Of a stretch of 64,000 nt of DNA, positions 33,855 to 46,184 are shown one piece after another. Each line of letters opens with the position of its first letter. Positions within the stretch are counted from its first letter, which is position 1. The translations under genes and the position numbers were made by a program. The stretch is from Pithys albifrons albifrons. Lineage: Eukaryota > Chordata > Aves > Passeriformes > Thamnophilidae. The DNA is taken from positions 1,621,057-1,685,056 of the forward strand of contig NC_092463.1 of NCBI RefSeq assembly GCF_047495875.1, read 5' to 3'. Below the pieces are notes generated by a model that worked only from the letters and a program-made list of their open reading frames with translations, did no database searches and was not told the origin of the DNA.

Positions 33855-36775
33855 GAGGGATGGTGCTGCCATCCCACCTGGGCAGAATTCCATAGGAGCT
33901 TCCAAGGAATGAGGTACCTGTGGCAGGAACTATGGAAAGATGGTTTGGGATGGTGCTGTCATCCCACCTGGGCAGAATTCCAGAGCAGATTCCAAGGAAT
34001 GAGGTACCTGTGGCAGGAACCATGGCAAGATGGTTTGGGATGGTGCTGTCATCCCACCTGGGCAGAATTCCAGAGCAGATTCCAAGGAATGAGGTACCTG
34101 TGGCAGGAACCATGGCAGGATGGTTTGGGACTGTTCCACAGCAGCTTCCAAGGAATGAGCTGTCTGTGGCAGGAACCATGTCAGGAACCCTGTCATCCCA
34201 CACTGGCCAGATTTCCACAGCAGCTTCCAAGGAATGAGGTACCTGAGGTAGGAACCATGGCAGGAACCATGGCAGGATGGTTTGGGATGGTGCTGTCATC
34301 CCACACTGGCCAGAATTCCACAGCAGATTCCAAGGAATGATCTGTCTGTGGCAGGAACCATGGAAAGGTGGTTTGGGATGGTTCTGTCATCCCACACTGG
34401 GCAGATTCCCACAGCAGCTTCCAAGGAATGAGGTTCCTGTGGCAGGAACCATGGCAGGAACCATGGCAGGATGGTTTGGGATGGTGCTGTCATCCCACAG
34501 TGGGCAGGAACCACAGCAGATTCCAAGGAATGAGGTTCCTGTGGCAGGAACCATGACAGGAACCACGACAGGATGGTTTGGGACTGTTCCACAGCAGCAT
34601 CCAAGGAATGAGGTTGCTGTGGTAGGAACCATGGCAGGAACCATGGCAGGAACCATGGAAAGATGGTTTGGGATGGTGCTGTCATCCCACCTGGGCTGAA
34701 TTCCCACAGCAGCTTCTGAGGAAGGAGGTAGCTGTGGCCAGAACCATGGCAGGAACCATGGCAGGATGGTTTGGGATGGTGCTGTCATCTGTCATCCCAC
34801 ACTGGACAGATTTCCACATCAACTTCCAAGGAATGAGCTGTCTGTGGCAGGAACCATGACAGGAACCCTGTCATGCCACACTGGCCAGATTTCCACAGCA
34901 GCTTCCAAGGAATGAGGTACCTGTGGTAGGAACCATGGCAGGAACCATGGCAAGATGGTTTGGGATGGTGCTGTAAAATCCCACACTGGGTGGATTTCCA
35001 CAGCAGCTTCCAAGGAATAAGGTTCCCTTGGCAGGAACCATGGCAAGATGGTTTGGAACGGTGCTGTCATCCCACACTGGCCAGATTTCCACAACAGCTT
35101 CCAAGGAATGAGGTACCTGTGGTAGGGACCATGACAGGAACCATGGCAGGATGGTTTGGGATGGTGCTGTCATCCCACCTGGGCTGAATTCCCACAGCAG
35201 CTTCTGAGGAAGGAGGTAGCTGTGGCCAGAACCATGGCAGGAACCATGGCAGGATGGTTTGGGATGGTGCTGTCATCTGTCATCCCACACTGGACAGGTT
35301 TCCACATCAACTTCCAAGGAATGAGCTGTCTGTGGCAGGAACCATGACAGGAACCCTGTCATCCCACACTGGCCAGATTTCCACAGCAGCTTCCAAGGAA
35401 TGAGGTACCTGTGGTAGGAACCATGGCAGGAACCATGGCAGGATGGTTTGGGATGGTGCTGTCATCCCACACTGGCCAGAATTCCACAGCAGATTCCAAG
35501 GAATGATCTGTCTGTGGCAGGAACCATGGAAAGGTGGTTTGGGATGGTTCTGTCATCCCACACTGGGCAGATTCCCACAGCAGCTTCCAATGAATGAGGT
35601 TCCTGTGGCAGGAACCATGGAAAGATGGTTTGGGATGGTGCTGTCATCCCACCTGGGCAGATTCCCACAGCAGATTCCAAGGAATAAGGTTCCTGTGGCT
35701 GGAACCATGACAGGAACCATGGCAGGACAGTTTGGGATGGTGCTGTCATCCCACACTGGGCAGAATTCCACAGCAGATTCCAAGGAATGAGGTTCCCTTG
35801 GCAGGAACCATGGCAAGATGGTTTGGGATGGTGCTGTCATCTGTCATCCCACACTGGGCAGATTCCCACAGCAGCTTCCAAGGAATGAGGTACCTGTGGT
35901 AGGAACCATGGCAGGAACCATGGCAGGATGGTTTGGGACTGTTCCACAACAGCTTCCAAGGAATGAGGTACCTGTGGCAGGAACCATGGAAAGATGGTTT
36001 GGGATGGTGCTGTCATCCCACACTGGGCAGATTCCCACAGCAGCTTCCAAGGAATGAGGTACCTGTGGTAGGAACCATGGCAGGAACCATGGCAGGATGA
36101 CTTGGGATGGTGATGTAAAATCCCACAACTGGCAGATTTCCACAGCAGCTTCCAAGGAATAAGGTTCCCTTGGCAGGAACCATGGCAAGATGGTTTGGAA
36201 CGGTGCTGTCATCCCACACTGGCCAGATTTCCACAGCAGCTTCCAAGGAATGAGGTACCTGTGGTAGGAACCATGACAGGAACCATGGCAGGATGGTTTG
36301 GGACTGTTCCACAACAGCTTCCAAGGAATGAGGTACCTGTGGTAGGAACCATGGCAGGAACCATGGCAGGAACCATGGCAGGATGACTTGGGATGGTGCT
36401 GTAAAATCCCACAACTGGCAGATTCCCACAGCAGCTTCCAAGGAATGAGGTACCTGTGGTAGGAACCATGGCAGGAACCATGGCAGGATGGTTTGGGACT
36501 GTTCCACAGCAGCTTCCAAGGAATGAGGTACCTGTGGCAGGAACCATGGCAGGAACCATGGCAGGATGGCTTGGGATGGTGCTGTAAGATCCCACAACTG
36601 GCAGATTCCCACAGCAGCTTCTAAGGAATGAGGTACCTGTGGTAGGAACCATGGCAGGAACCATGGCAGGATGGCTTGGGATGGTGCTGTAAGATCCCAC
36701 AACTGGCAGATTCCCACAGTAGCTCCAGAGGAACAAGCTACCTGTGGCAGGACCCATGGCAGGATGGTTGGGATA
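33855..36775. repeat. 90-bp minisatellite with 15-bp sub-repeat, 2.9 kb
   Basis: Basic unit 90 bases ('gatggtgctgtcatcccac', 'cttccaaggaatgaggtac', 'caggaaccatgg'); units start at 33859, 33949, 34039 and so on. Many units are enlarged by extra 15-base 'gcaggaaccatg' copies or shortened. A block of about 490 bases recurs (34668/35156), as does a longer spacing (34277/35443). Frames in all phases are repeat by-products. Confidence 0.94.
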
Positions 36776-37460
36776 CATCCAGGCCCTCCTGGATCTGGAG
36801 CTGCCTAGGACACGGCACTGACGATGCTGGGACAGTGACCCAGTGCTGAATTACTTGGAGTTGCAGGATGGGGTTGATTTTATGACACATCAGACACTTC
36901 AAGGTGGACCTTCACACTAAACCAATTTTCTCAGCTTCCTCAGCACCTCAAAAGGCAACCACGTCTCTCTGAGATGCAAGAGACAATCTCAGTGTGGTTG
37001 GCCTTGGGCACAACTGAATTAATCCCATTTGGTGCCACAGACTCCAAGGAGCACCAGGGAGGTCCTTTGGTTGCTGCAGTCTCTTGTCTCCCTTTTAATC
37101 AGCAACACAAAGCAATGCTGATTAAATTAGGCCCTTGATTGCTTTGGAGGGGATGCTGTAAACAAACAGGCACCAAACAATGCCAGGATAGATGTGGTGC
37201 CCAACAAAGGAGTTGCTCAGGATGGGGAATTTCATTAGAGGAGAAGTTAAACAAAAGAGGAAAGATGAACCAGCACAAATCTGATCCCTGCACAACAAAG
37301 GCAGGGAATTGTGGGCACAGAGATGTTTATGGGGTTGGAGTTGGGAGGCAGAAACCCAACAGAAGGAGAAGCTGAGCACGAGGAAGAACAATCATCCTGT
37401 GCCCTGCAGGAATGTCGTGTCCTTACCAGGAAAGTACTGAATCTTGGGAGGGACAGAACC
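36776..37460. other. Unique sequence, no gene seen
   Basis: 37090-37190 contains ATTA-type words ('gctgattaaattagg'). No gene recognised. Confidence 0.4.
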
Positions 37461-37830
37461 CTGGAATGGTCTGGGTTGGAAGGGACCTTAAAGCCCACCC
37501 AGTGTCCCCCCTGCCACCTCCCACCAGCCCAGGGTGCTCCAAACCCTGTCCAGCCTGGCCTGGGACACTCCCAGGACTGGGACAGCCACAGCTACTCTGG
37601 AAAATTCATCCCAGCCCCTCCCTACCCTCCCAGCCAGGAATTCCTTCCCCAAATCCCATCTAAATCTCTCCTGTTTTGGTTTAAAACCATTCCCCCTTTT
37701 CCTATCACTGCGTCCCCAAGGAAAAATCCATCTCCTTCTTTTATGTAAGACCCTCTAAGTACTGAAAGGCCTCCAAGAGACCTTCCAGAGCCACCTTTCC
37801 TCCAGGCTGAAGGAAAACTCTCCATCAGCA
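37461..37830 (-). mobile_element. CR1 LINE 3' fragment
   Basis: Antisense CR1 beginning 'ctggaatggtctgggttgg', with the full order of tail blocks to 'cctttcctccaggctgaagg'; more diverged than the arrays. Confidence 0.82.
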
Positions 37831-38518
37831 GGAATGACATATTTGTAGGGACTGTCCATCTCCATGACATTAATTAGAGCCCTGTAGATCCCCTCTGAGA
37901 GCTGCTGCTTCTCCAGCCACAGCCTGAGCCACAAAACACCTTTGAGCTGCCCCAGGGCTGTCCCTCAGCCACAGCTCATCCCATTTTCCCTGTGCTTTTC
38001 AGGATTCAGTAATTGACTCTTCACCTCAGCAGCACCAAATTCCCCCTTTCTCATGTCAACCAATCTGCAAAATCCCAGGAATCCTCAGGGACCACCAGGG
38101 GGGTTTGTGGTCCAGCTTTGGGGCCTGGAGCCACCACACCTTCAGGGAAGAGTTGCCCATGGTTTGTTTGAATCCCAATCCACCCCAAAGCCAAGTTTTG
38201 TGCTCAAAGGTTTGCCCTCAACTGGATTTTTTTTTTTCTTTTAGAATTCCATTATTTAGATCCATTATTTGTGCTCCTTTAGTGTCCCTCCCTCCCAATC
38301 TGCTGCTGGATCCATTAGTTCCACTGAGACAAAAATAATGCAGTGGCAAAAATCGTTTGGCACAGTCCAATCTTTTCCCAGAAATAAGTTGCCCACACCC
38401 AGGTGGGTTTGGTTTGGAAGATATTATCCAGTTCCCTCTGGGAATGCTTCTGAAAAGGCAGGAATTGCAGGTCTCTTCAACACCCTTTGAGGAGCAAGTT
38501 TATTATTGTTTCCCCTCC
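37831..38518. other. Unique sequence, no gene seen
   Basis: T run near 38227. No repeat or gene recognised. Confidence 0.4.
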
Positions 38519-38614
38519 TCAAAAATAAAATAAAATAAAATAAAATAAAATAAAATAAAATAAAATAAAATAAAATAAAATAAAATAAAATAAAATAAAA
38601 TAAAATAAAATAAA
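38519..38614. repeat. (AAAAT)n microsatellite
   Basis: About 18 nearly perfect pentamers, followed by a short (CAAA) stretch. Confidence 0.96.
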
Positions 38615-39103
38615 CAAACAAAAAAAACCCAAAACTCTGTGTGTGTCTCTGTATGTGAAGAAACAATTTCTGTGGATGACTAAAATTGCAATATGAGTTG
38701 ACAAAGCATTGAGGGTTGTGCATTTAAAACCATGACAACCCTGACATTTTATAAGCTTTTTGCTCCGGGCAGGAGATAATTTACATTACAATTTTAATAT
38801 TTGGAGAAATGAAGGCCCGAGAGGTTTTCCTGCTCAATTATTTTGTTCAAAGTACCTTGGAAAAAATTGATAGGCTGTGATCAGCTTTCTTCGTGGGCCA
38901 AAACCCAAGGAGAACTTAATCTGCTACTGTAAAAGACTAGAAAAATGTTTCTGTAAATACAACAGCAATGAAAGGAGGGCTATGGAGGGTCTCCAACCTT
39001 TCCTGGGTGTGGGTGGGAATGTGGTGGTGAAGGATGAGGAAAAGGCTGTGCCTTCTTTGCCCCAATCTTTACCAGCACTTGTTCTCCAGGTATCCAGTCC
39101 CTT
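38615..39103. other. Unique sequence, no gene seen
   Basis: 38750-38870 is AT-rich with 'ataatttacattacaat'. No gene recognised. Confidence 0.4.
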
Positions 39104-40172
39104 TGTCCAGTTGAGCAGGTGGGCCCAGTTTGTCCCAGTGTGAGTGTGCCCAAAGCTGGGCATTCCAAACCCTCTGGGCCATTGCCCAGCAACTGTTCCC
39201 AATGGCCCATTGGCAGCAGCTGCCCAGGGCACAGCTGAGCCCTCAGGCTGGGAGCTGGCTGGGAAAGAAGCCTGGCAGAGGAGCTGGGAGAACTGCCCTG
39301 CAGGGACTCCTTGGCACCTCCACACCCACCTGAGGGCTCAGCTCTGCCCATGGGCCAGCAACGAGTCCAAACTCCCCCCTGACTGCCAGAGTCAGATCCC
39401 CCAGGGTGGAACTGCCTGCCCTGGGGGAGGCACTGGGGGCTCCCACCCAAACCTGAGGGGACAGAATCATGGAATGAAGTGGGTTGGGAGAGCCCTGTGA
39501 GCTCCTCCAGCCCAGCCCTTGCTCCAACCCCACTGTGCTCACCAGCCCAGGGCACTCAGTGCCACATCCAGTCTCAGCTTCAACACCTGCAGGGATGGAG
39601 AATCCACCCCCTCTCTGGGCAGCCCATTCCAAGGCCTGAGCACCCTCTCTGCAAACAATTCCTTCCTGATGGCCAAGCCAAGCCTGCCCTGGCACAGCTT
39701 GAGCCTGTGCCCTCTTGTCCTGCTGCTGCTTGTGTGGGAGAAGAGCCCAACCCCCCCTGGCTCCAGCCTCCTGTCAGGGGGTTGTGGGGAGTGAGGAGGT
39801 GCCCCCTGAGCCTCCTCTTCTCCAGAGAGGGGACTTCTGGAACCACCCATGGGATGCAGAGGAGGAGCAGCCCCTGGCCAGGAGGAGCCCCCCACTCTGG
39901 CCCAGACTGTGCCATCATCTGCACCAACAGCTTTGTCCCTTCCTTTGCCTTTGGACTCGGGGGAACCACGTGGGGCTCAGCACAGGGGCCACCAAACCCC
40001 CCTGTGTTTGTGCCCCAGGGGGTGGGTTACACTGCTGGGCTTGGGGGTTAAACCCAATTTCTCTTTGTGCCACTGCATTTATTATAATATTTCTATTAAA
40101 TTGTAACTCTGATTTATAATCTCTCTTGTGTTGGGTTCGTTTCTCCTGCCAGTTTCCCCTTAAACCAGCACA
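39104..40172 (+). mobile_element. Solo LTR with embedded CR1
   Basis: TGTCCAGTTGAGCAGG start and AAACCAGCACA end. Flanks ccctt/ctctt agree at 4 of 5 bases. Nearly collinear with 787-1869, with a small deletion just after the CR1 insert (near 39825). ATTAAA lies at about 40095. No retroviral coding region adjoins. Confidence 0.8.
39463..39825 (-). mobile_element. CR1 3' fragment inside the LTR
   Basis: Same insert and same left border as at 1148-1509. Confidence 0.75.
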
Positions 40173-40224
40173 CTCTTGAACTGGAAAACAGGGATAGGGA
40201 GAAGAATGAAGCTCCCACAATCCA

Positions 40225-40850
40225 AGGGGAAAGGGTCAGGGAGCTGCTACCCCACTTGGACACACACCAGTCTATGGGGCTGGGTGGGATCCACCCAAGG
40301 GTGCGGAGGGAGCCACTCTCCATCATTCACCAGCAGTTGTGGGTCACTGGGGATGTCCCTGTGATTGCAGGGTCACAAATGGGACTCCCACCCACAAGAA
40401 GGGCTGGAAGGAGGATTTGGGGAACTACAGACCTCTCATCCTGCCCTTGGTGCCAGGGAGAGTCATGGAGCAGATCACCCTGAGTGCCATCACATGGCAG
40501 GGGCAGGACAACCGGGGGATCAGCCCCAGCCAGTCTGGGTTTGGGAAAGGCCAACCTGATCTCCCTCTATGACAAAGTGACCTGTGCAGGGGATGAGGGA
40601 AAGGCTGTGGATGTGTCTACCTGGACTTTTGTAAAGCCTCTGACAGCGTTTCCCACAATGTTCTCCTGAAGGAATTGGCTGCCCATGCCTTGGATGGGTG
40701 TTGGTCTTCACTGGGTAAAAACCTGGTGATGGCTGAGCCCAGAGAGTGGTGGGGAATGGAATCACATCCTGATGGTGGTTGGTCCTGAGTGGTGTTCCCC
40801 AAGCTCAGCACTGGGGCCAGTCCTATTTAATGTCTTTATTAATCAAGTGC
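40225..40850 (+). pseudogene. CR1 ORF2 reverse transcriptase, central region, decayed
   Basis: Translated in pieces over shifting frames, the segment has the order expected of CR1 RT: an NYRPL-type finger motif (about 40420), a stretch before the first palm motif, and 'YLDF'-type palm A residues (about 40619) with the following Asp region altered. Near 40790-40845 there is a 'GPVLFNVF'-type match. Several frameshifts are present. The catalytic FADD segment and the endonuclease are absent. Confidence 0.7.
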
Positions 40851-41585
40851 ACCTTTAGTTGTGTCAGTGAGGGTCAAGTGGGATCTCAGGGAAAGGACCT
40901 TCCCCCAGAGGGTGGTGGGCACTGACCAGGCTCCCCAGGGCAGTGGGGGCTGCCAGAGCTCCAGGAGGGTTTGGATGATCCTCTGTCAATGGATCCTGGA
41001 GAATACACAGGGAAGAACATCCATGGACATGGAGATGAACTGTGAACAGTTTATTCTGCTTTTCTCCACGGCTCTTCCAAGCTCCAGACCCACAGTGTAA
41101 GTCCTTCCCACCAGCCAAGGTCTCCCAGCACAGTCCCCAGCCAGGGCTGCTGGGCCAGAGGGGAGGCTGCAACTCTGCTGGGAGCTCTGGGGGGGTCACT
41201 GTGTCCAGCTGGAATGGAGAAGGAGGAAAAGGTCCTGGCTGTTCCCTCTGGGCTCTGGGAAACACAGGACACCATCCCAAGCTGCAGCTTCCCGTGGATC
41301 CAGCCCTGTGGGCAAGAACAACCTGCAGCTCTTGGCTGAGAACTCCTTGGAGGCACCAACTTCCTTCCCAAGGGCTGGGAGAGGCAGGAGTTGGTTGGAA
41401 GTTCCCTCAGTGAGTGCCCAGGGCAGTGGGCACAGCCCTGAGGCTGCCAGAGCTCCAGGAGGGTTTGGACAATGGGACAGGGACAGGGGGGGATTGTTGG
41501 GGTGTCTGTGCAGGGCCAGGGGTTGGACTGGATGATCCCTGTGGATCCCTCCAACTCCAAATATTCTCAGGTTCTGTGTATAATA
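40225..41585 (+). mobile_element. CR1 LINE, older subfamily, with decayed RT
   Basis: Sense element from the central RT region to the 3' end. The tail at 41400-41585 belongs to the subfamily also seen at 1-118 and 46185-47220 ('ggggtgtctgtgcagggcc'), which differs from the 'ggattgggttgg' subfamily. The stretch between the RT region and the tail is shortened, and the 3' block occurs twice (40880-41000 and 41400-41585). Confidence 0.82.
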
Positions 41586-42511
41586 AGCAGATGTCAGAAG
41601 GATGAACCTCCAGGTTCTCCACATCTGTCAGCAAACCCCTGGTGGGCTGCTCTGCTCCAGGACCATGTCCTGTATTCCCATCCCTGTGAAGACAAGGAAA
41701 GGTGAAGCCCCAGGATCAGGTACATGTTTAGAAAACAACATCAGCTTTGTGGAGGGAAACAGAGAAAACAACCCCAACTAAACCTTTTGGAACAATTCAG
41801 TTTTCTCTGCTGTGGTAACAGACACAGAAACCTGCTGAGTGTGAGGGCTTTGGTTACTTATTGTGCTCTCAACGGTCTGCAAATGGCATTGAACCAAAGC
41901 AGCAGAAAAAAGCACTGAAAGAAAAGATCAAGGGCTCGCTGTGCAGTTTCCTTTGTGCTGAAAGTCAAACAGGCAGTGGGCAGTTTTGTGTCATGCAAGG
42001 ATCTCAAGAACATCCAAAAAAGAAGGACGTTTTTCACAAGGCACTGATGAAAAGCAATGGGAGCAAAGACTGGAACAAAACAATTCTCGAAATAGAAGGC
42101 TCCAGATGGATCCTGGCTAAGAGCATGAAAGAATCTTCATATTCTGCATCATAAATTTGGACATTTCACCCTCCTGGCCAGTCCCTCTCTTCCCAGGTCA
42201 CCTGCAAGGGTTGTTCCCTCCGGATCAATGTCACCAGGACTCACTGCAGGGTGTCAGGCTTGAGGCTTTATGTGCAACCATCCAACTCAAGCGAGTGAAA
42301 CGAGCACCACTGATATGAAACAAGGTCTTACAAGGCAATTTGAAATGTCCACCAATATCTGCTTCAAGCAAATAAAAGCTTGAAGCTGAAAGAAAATGAA
42401 ATGTCTTACAAATGCCATGACTGTGCAAAGCCACTGGTGTGCTCTGAAAGCAGCTCCGGGAGGAAATCCATCCCTTGGCTTTCCAGGGGAGCACAGCTGG
42501 AATCTCAGAGT
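41586..42511. other. Unique sequence, no gene seen
   Basis: A 97-codon frame at 41861-42154 is Lys/Ser-rich, without a recognisable domain or supporting context. I leave it uncalled. Confidence 0.4.
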
Positions 42512-42660
42512 CCTGGGATGGTTTGGGCTCAAAGACAACTGAAAAGTCATCTCATTCCTACCCCGTGCCATGGGCAGGGACACCTCCCGCCAGCCCAGGG
42601 TGCTCCAAGCCCTGTCCAACCTGGTCTTGAGGACTCCCAAGGAAAGCACTGCCGTGCTGG
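42512..42660 (-). mobile_element. CR1 LINE 3' fragment
   Basis: Antisense tail with 'gccatgggcagggacacctc' and 'gctccaagccctgtcc'; it stops where LTR sequence begins. Confidence 0.78.
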
Positions 42661-42842
42661 GCAACCCCCCTGTGTTTGTGCCCCAGGGGGTGGGTTACAC
42701 TGCTGGGTTTCGGGGTTAAACCCAATTTCTCTTCGTGCCATTGCATTTATTGTAATATTGTTATTAAATTGTGACTCTGATTTAGAATCTGTCTTGTGGT
42801 GGGTTCACTTTCTCCTGCCAGTTTCCCTTTAAACCAGCACAC
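42661..42842 (+). mobile_element. LTR 3' end fragment
   Basis: 180 bases matching the last part of the composite LTRs: 'ccccctgtgtttgtgcccca', ATTAAA, and the AAACCAGCACA terminus. The LTR 5' part is replaced by the CR1 fragment. Confidence 0.78.
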
Positions 42843-44080
42843 CAGGAATTCTCTTCAGGAAGGAGCTGAGTGATGATGGTTCTCCCAAGCTTCTCAGAAA
42901 CTCCCTCATAGCTCAGGTAAAGGTGACACCATCTGTACCAGGAGCTTCTGTCACCTCACTGAGGTGGGGGATGAGGGACAGTCCTTTCCTCCAGCCTTGG
43001 ACCATGACATGCCTGAGTCCTCCTGGAGCTTGGCAGATGTCTAAAGCCAAGCATCTCACAACCCCACAGACACTGGGCCCTTTAAGCCCTCCTGGACTGC
43101 GGCATCTCGCTGGCAATGGGACACTTTGGAGCTCCCCAAGGTGCTGAAACACCAAAGCCGCAGGTCTGATTCCCGTATGATTCCCACTTCAGAGCTGGAC
43201 TTGATGATCCTTGTAGGTCCCTTGTGGATAAGAATCTGTGGCCAGTTGAACTCTTAAGTTTGTGGTACTCAGAGAACCATCACCAAAAGCTGGTGATGGG
43301 CCCTGGGCTGGCACTGCTGCCCCTCAATTCTTGACACTTCACCAGCTGAGAGGTGCAAAGTGAGGATTTCACAGCAATCAAGGGGAGGTTTTCCCAAGTT
43401 TGCACCTTTCCTGGTGCCTGTGCAGGTGGGACTTGTTCCAAATACCCCATAGGAAGAGCAGTAGGAGTGTTGCCAGATGTGTTACTTCTGTGCCTGCAAA
43501 ATGATCCAACAGAATTTACTGCAAGTGTTAAATCAATGATTAAGTGCTGCCAGATCCTTCAGACACCAAACCATTGATCAGGTCTGAGGCTGTTTGGTGA
43601 GGGGGGTCCCCTCTGAAGCTCCTGACCCTCTTCCCTCTTCACCTTTTGTAGCCCTGCTCTTCATTCAAACCATTTTAAATTGATTCTGATCCGATTTCCC
43701 TTTGTGTGTTTATCTATTTACTAACAGGGTGAACCTTGAAATCGAACATTATTAAATTTAAATTAAACCTGCTGTTGCTGAAGCCTTTGCTGCTGATTCT
43801 TTAAGCAGCCAAACCACCCACGTGTGACCCCTTTGTATTTCCCAGGTTCAAAGCACAAACAAGACACTGCACTTCATACCTGGAAATCTCAGCTCTGACC
43901 AGGAACTTGTTGGAGTTGAAGTTTTCCTGGGATAACAGACACTGGGAAGAATTGAGAAGAGCAGCAAAGGGCAGGGCAGAGCCTGAGCTGGGTGGTGTTT
44001 GCAGCTCTGCAGGGCACAAAGCACAGTGGAGGGGCACAGCCCGCTGGCAGCAGCAGGTAACAGGTGCCACCCTCCCTTGT
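42843..44080. other. Unique sequence with a tiny CR1 remnant
   Basis: 43193-43225 resembles a sense CR1 terminus ('gacttgatgatccttgtagg'). The remainder shows no gene or repeat. Confidence 0.4.
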
Positions 44081-45389
44081 TGTGCTGGTTTAAAGGGAAA
44101 CCTGCAGGAGAAATGAACCCAACACAGGAGAAATTATAAATTAGAACTACAATTTGATACCAATATTAGAATCAATGCAATGGCACAAAGAGAAATTGGG
44201 TTTAACCCCCAAGCCCAGCAGTGGAACCCACCCCCTGGGGCACAAACACAGGGGGGTTTGGTGGCCCCTGTGCTGAGCCCCACGTGGTTCCCCCGAGGCC
44301 AAAGGAAAAGGAAGGGACAAACCTGTTGGTGCAGATGATGGCACAGTCTGGGCCAGAGTGGGGGGCTCCTCCTGGCCAGGGGCTGCTCCTCCTCTGGATC
44401 CAACCAGTGGTTCCCAGTCCCCAAACCCCAAGATTACTCTGGAGAAGAGGAGGCTCAGGGGGCACCTCCTCACTCCCCACAACCCCCTGACAGGAGGCTG
44501 GAGCCAGGGGGGGTTGGGCTCTTCTCCCACACAAGCAGCAGCAGGACAAGAGGGCACAGGCTCAAGCTGTGCCAGGGCAGGCTTGGCTTGGCCATCAGGA
44601 AGGAATTGTTTGCAGAGAGGGTGCTCAGGCCTTGGAATGGGCTGCCCAGAGAGGGGGTGGATTCTCCATCCCTGCAGGTGTTGGAGCTGAGACTGGATGT
44701 GGCACTGAGTGCCCTGGGCTGGTGAGCACAGTGGGGTTGGAGCAAGGGCTGGGCTGGAGGAGCTCAGAGGGCTCTCCCAACCCACTTCATTCCATGATTT
44801 TATGATTCTATATCCATGGAGGCCTCCCAGGGGAGGAGCCAGAGCCCTCAAACAGGTTGTGTCTCCCTTTTCCTTTAAGGAGAGAGGCAGAACTAAGCCA
44901 GGACTAACCTGCAGTGGGGCCCAGGAACCACCTGAGTGCCCTGGGCTGGTGAGCACAGTGGGGTTGGAGCAAGGGCTGGGCTGGAGGAGCTCAGAGGGCT
45001 CTCCCAACCCACTTCATTCCATGATTCTGGCCCCTCAGGTTTGGGTGGGAGCCCCCAGTGCCTCCCCCAGGGCAGGGAGTTCCACCCTGGGGGATCTGAC
45101 TCTGGCACTCAGGGGGGAGTTTGGACTCGTTGCTGGCCCATGGGCAGAGCTGAGCCCTCAGGTGGGTGTGGAGGTGCCAAGGAGTCCCTGCAGGGCAGTT
45201 CTCCCAGCTCCTCTGCCAGGCTTCTTTCCCAGCCAGCTCCCAGCCTGAGGGCTCAGCTGTGCCCTGGGCAGCTGCTGCCAATGGGCCATTGGGAACAGTT
45301 GCTGGGCAATGGCCCAGAGGGTTTGGAATGCCCAGCTTTGGGCACACCCACACAGGGACAAACTGGGCCCACCTGCTCAACTGGGACAC
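44081..45389 (-). mobile_element. Solo LTR with embedded CR1 and extra insert
   Basis: Plus-strand start TGTGCTGGTTTAAAGGG and end AACTGGGACA. Flanks cttgt/cttct match at 4 of 5. It is about 230 bases longer than the other copies because the CR1 terminal block occurs twice (44705-44797 and 44932-45027), separated by about 135 bases of unrelated DNA. Confidence 0.8.
44439..45027 (+). mobile_element. CR1 3' fragment inside the LTR, with duplicated terminus
   Basis: Same CR1 insert as the other composite LTRs. The first terminus ends 'catgattttatgattctat', a genuine CR1 octamer tail that is missing from the other copies. Non-CR1 DNA follows (44813-44931) and then a second copy of the terminus. 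Confidence 0.78.
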
Positions 45390-46184
45390 TTCTCCATGGC
45401 ATTGCCATGGCGTGGTGCAAACAGAGGGCTGGCAGTGCAAATCCCCCTGGGCAAAGGTGCTGCCAGCCACAGATTGCACGGGCAGAAGGGTCTGAGCAGT
45501 TGGTACCTAAACATTGGCTGCACAAGGACCTTCTGAGGTGCAGCTCAGCCTGATGCAGCCAACAGGGATTTAGTGACAGCATGGCTGGGCTCCTTCCTGC
45601 CTGAGCCTGCCAAAATGCCCCCAGCAAACAGAGTGCAGCAACTAAATAAGGCATCACTCCTTTTAATTAGCACGGCAGATCACTCTGAGCAGGGTTAAAC
45701 TGGGCAGCACTTGCTTCAAGTCAGGGCTAAAGGGGCACCAGTGGCTCGGTGGGAGAAGCTCATTCCTTGCAGTGGGGTGGGAGGAAGGGGGTAAACAGCT
45801 CCCAGGTGTCTTCTTGCTGCTGTTCCTCTTGGAACAAAATAAAAAGCAAATGTTGAGCTCATAAAATCACCAAGGAGTGTTTGAAGGGGTTTTCTTGCTT
45901 TGGTTTGGTTTTGTGCTGTATTTTTTTTTAATTAAACCACTTGGGTTGTTGCCCAAGGGAAGGTGGGATGAGACCAGGAGGAGCAGCAGCAGTTCCTGAA
46001 GGGTCCTGCACCAGCAGCAAAGGCCATGCAGGCACCTGCCCCACAGTCAACCTTCAAAGTGACCCAGCCCCTCAGAAAATATGGGGCACTTCATATGAAG
46101 GACCCACGTGAGGGACAGAGTGGGGGTTTTCTGAAGTTTTAACTGGTTTTGCTTCAAGGGGGTGGTCTGGGTTTAGGGTTCAGT
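45390..46184. other. Unique sequence, no gene seen
   Basis: No repeat or gene recognised; T run near 45921. Confidence 0.4.

Noticed and set aside
41861..42154. 97-codon Lys-rich frame as a small gene
   Set aside because: No recognisable domain, no promoter, splice or coding context; length is within chance expectation.
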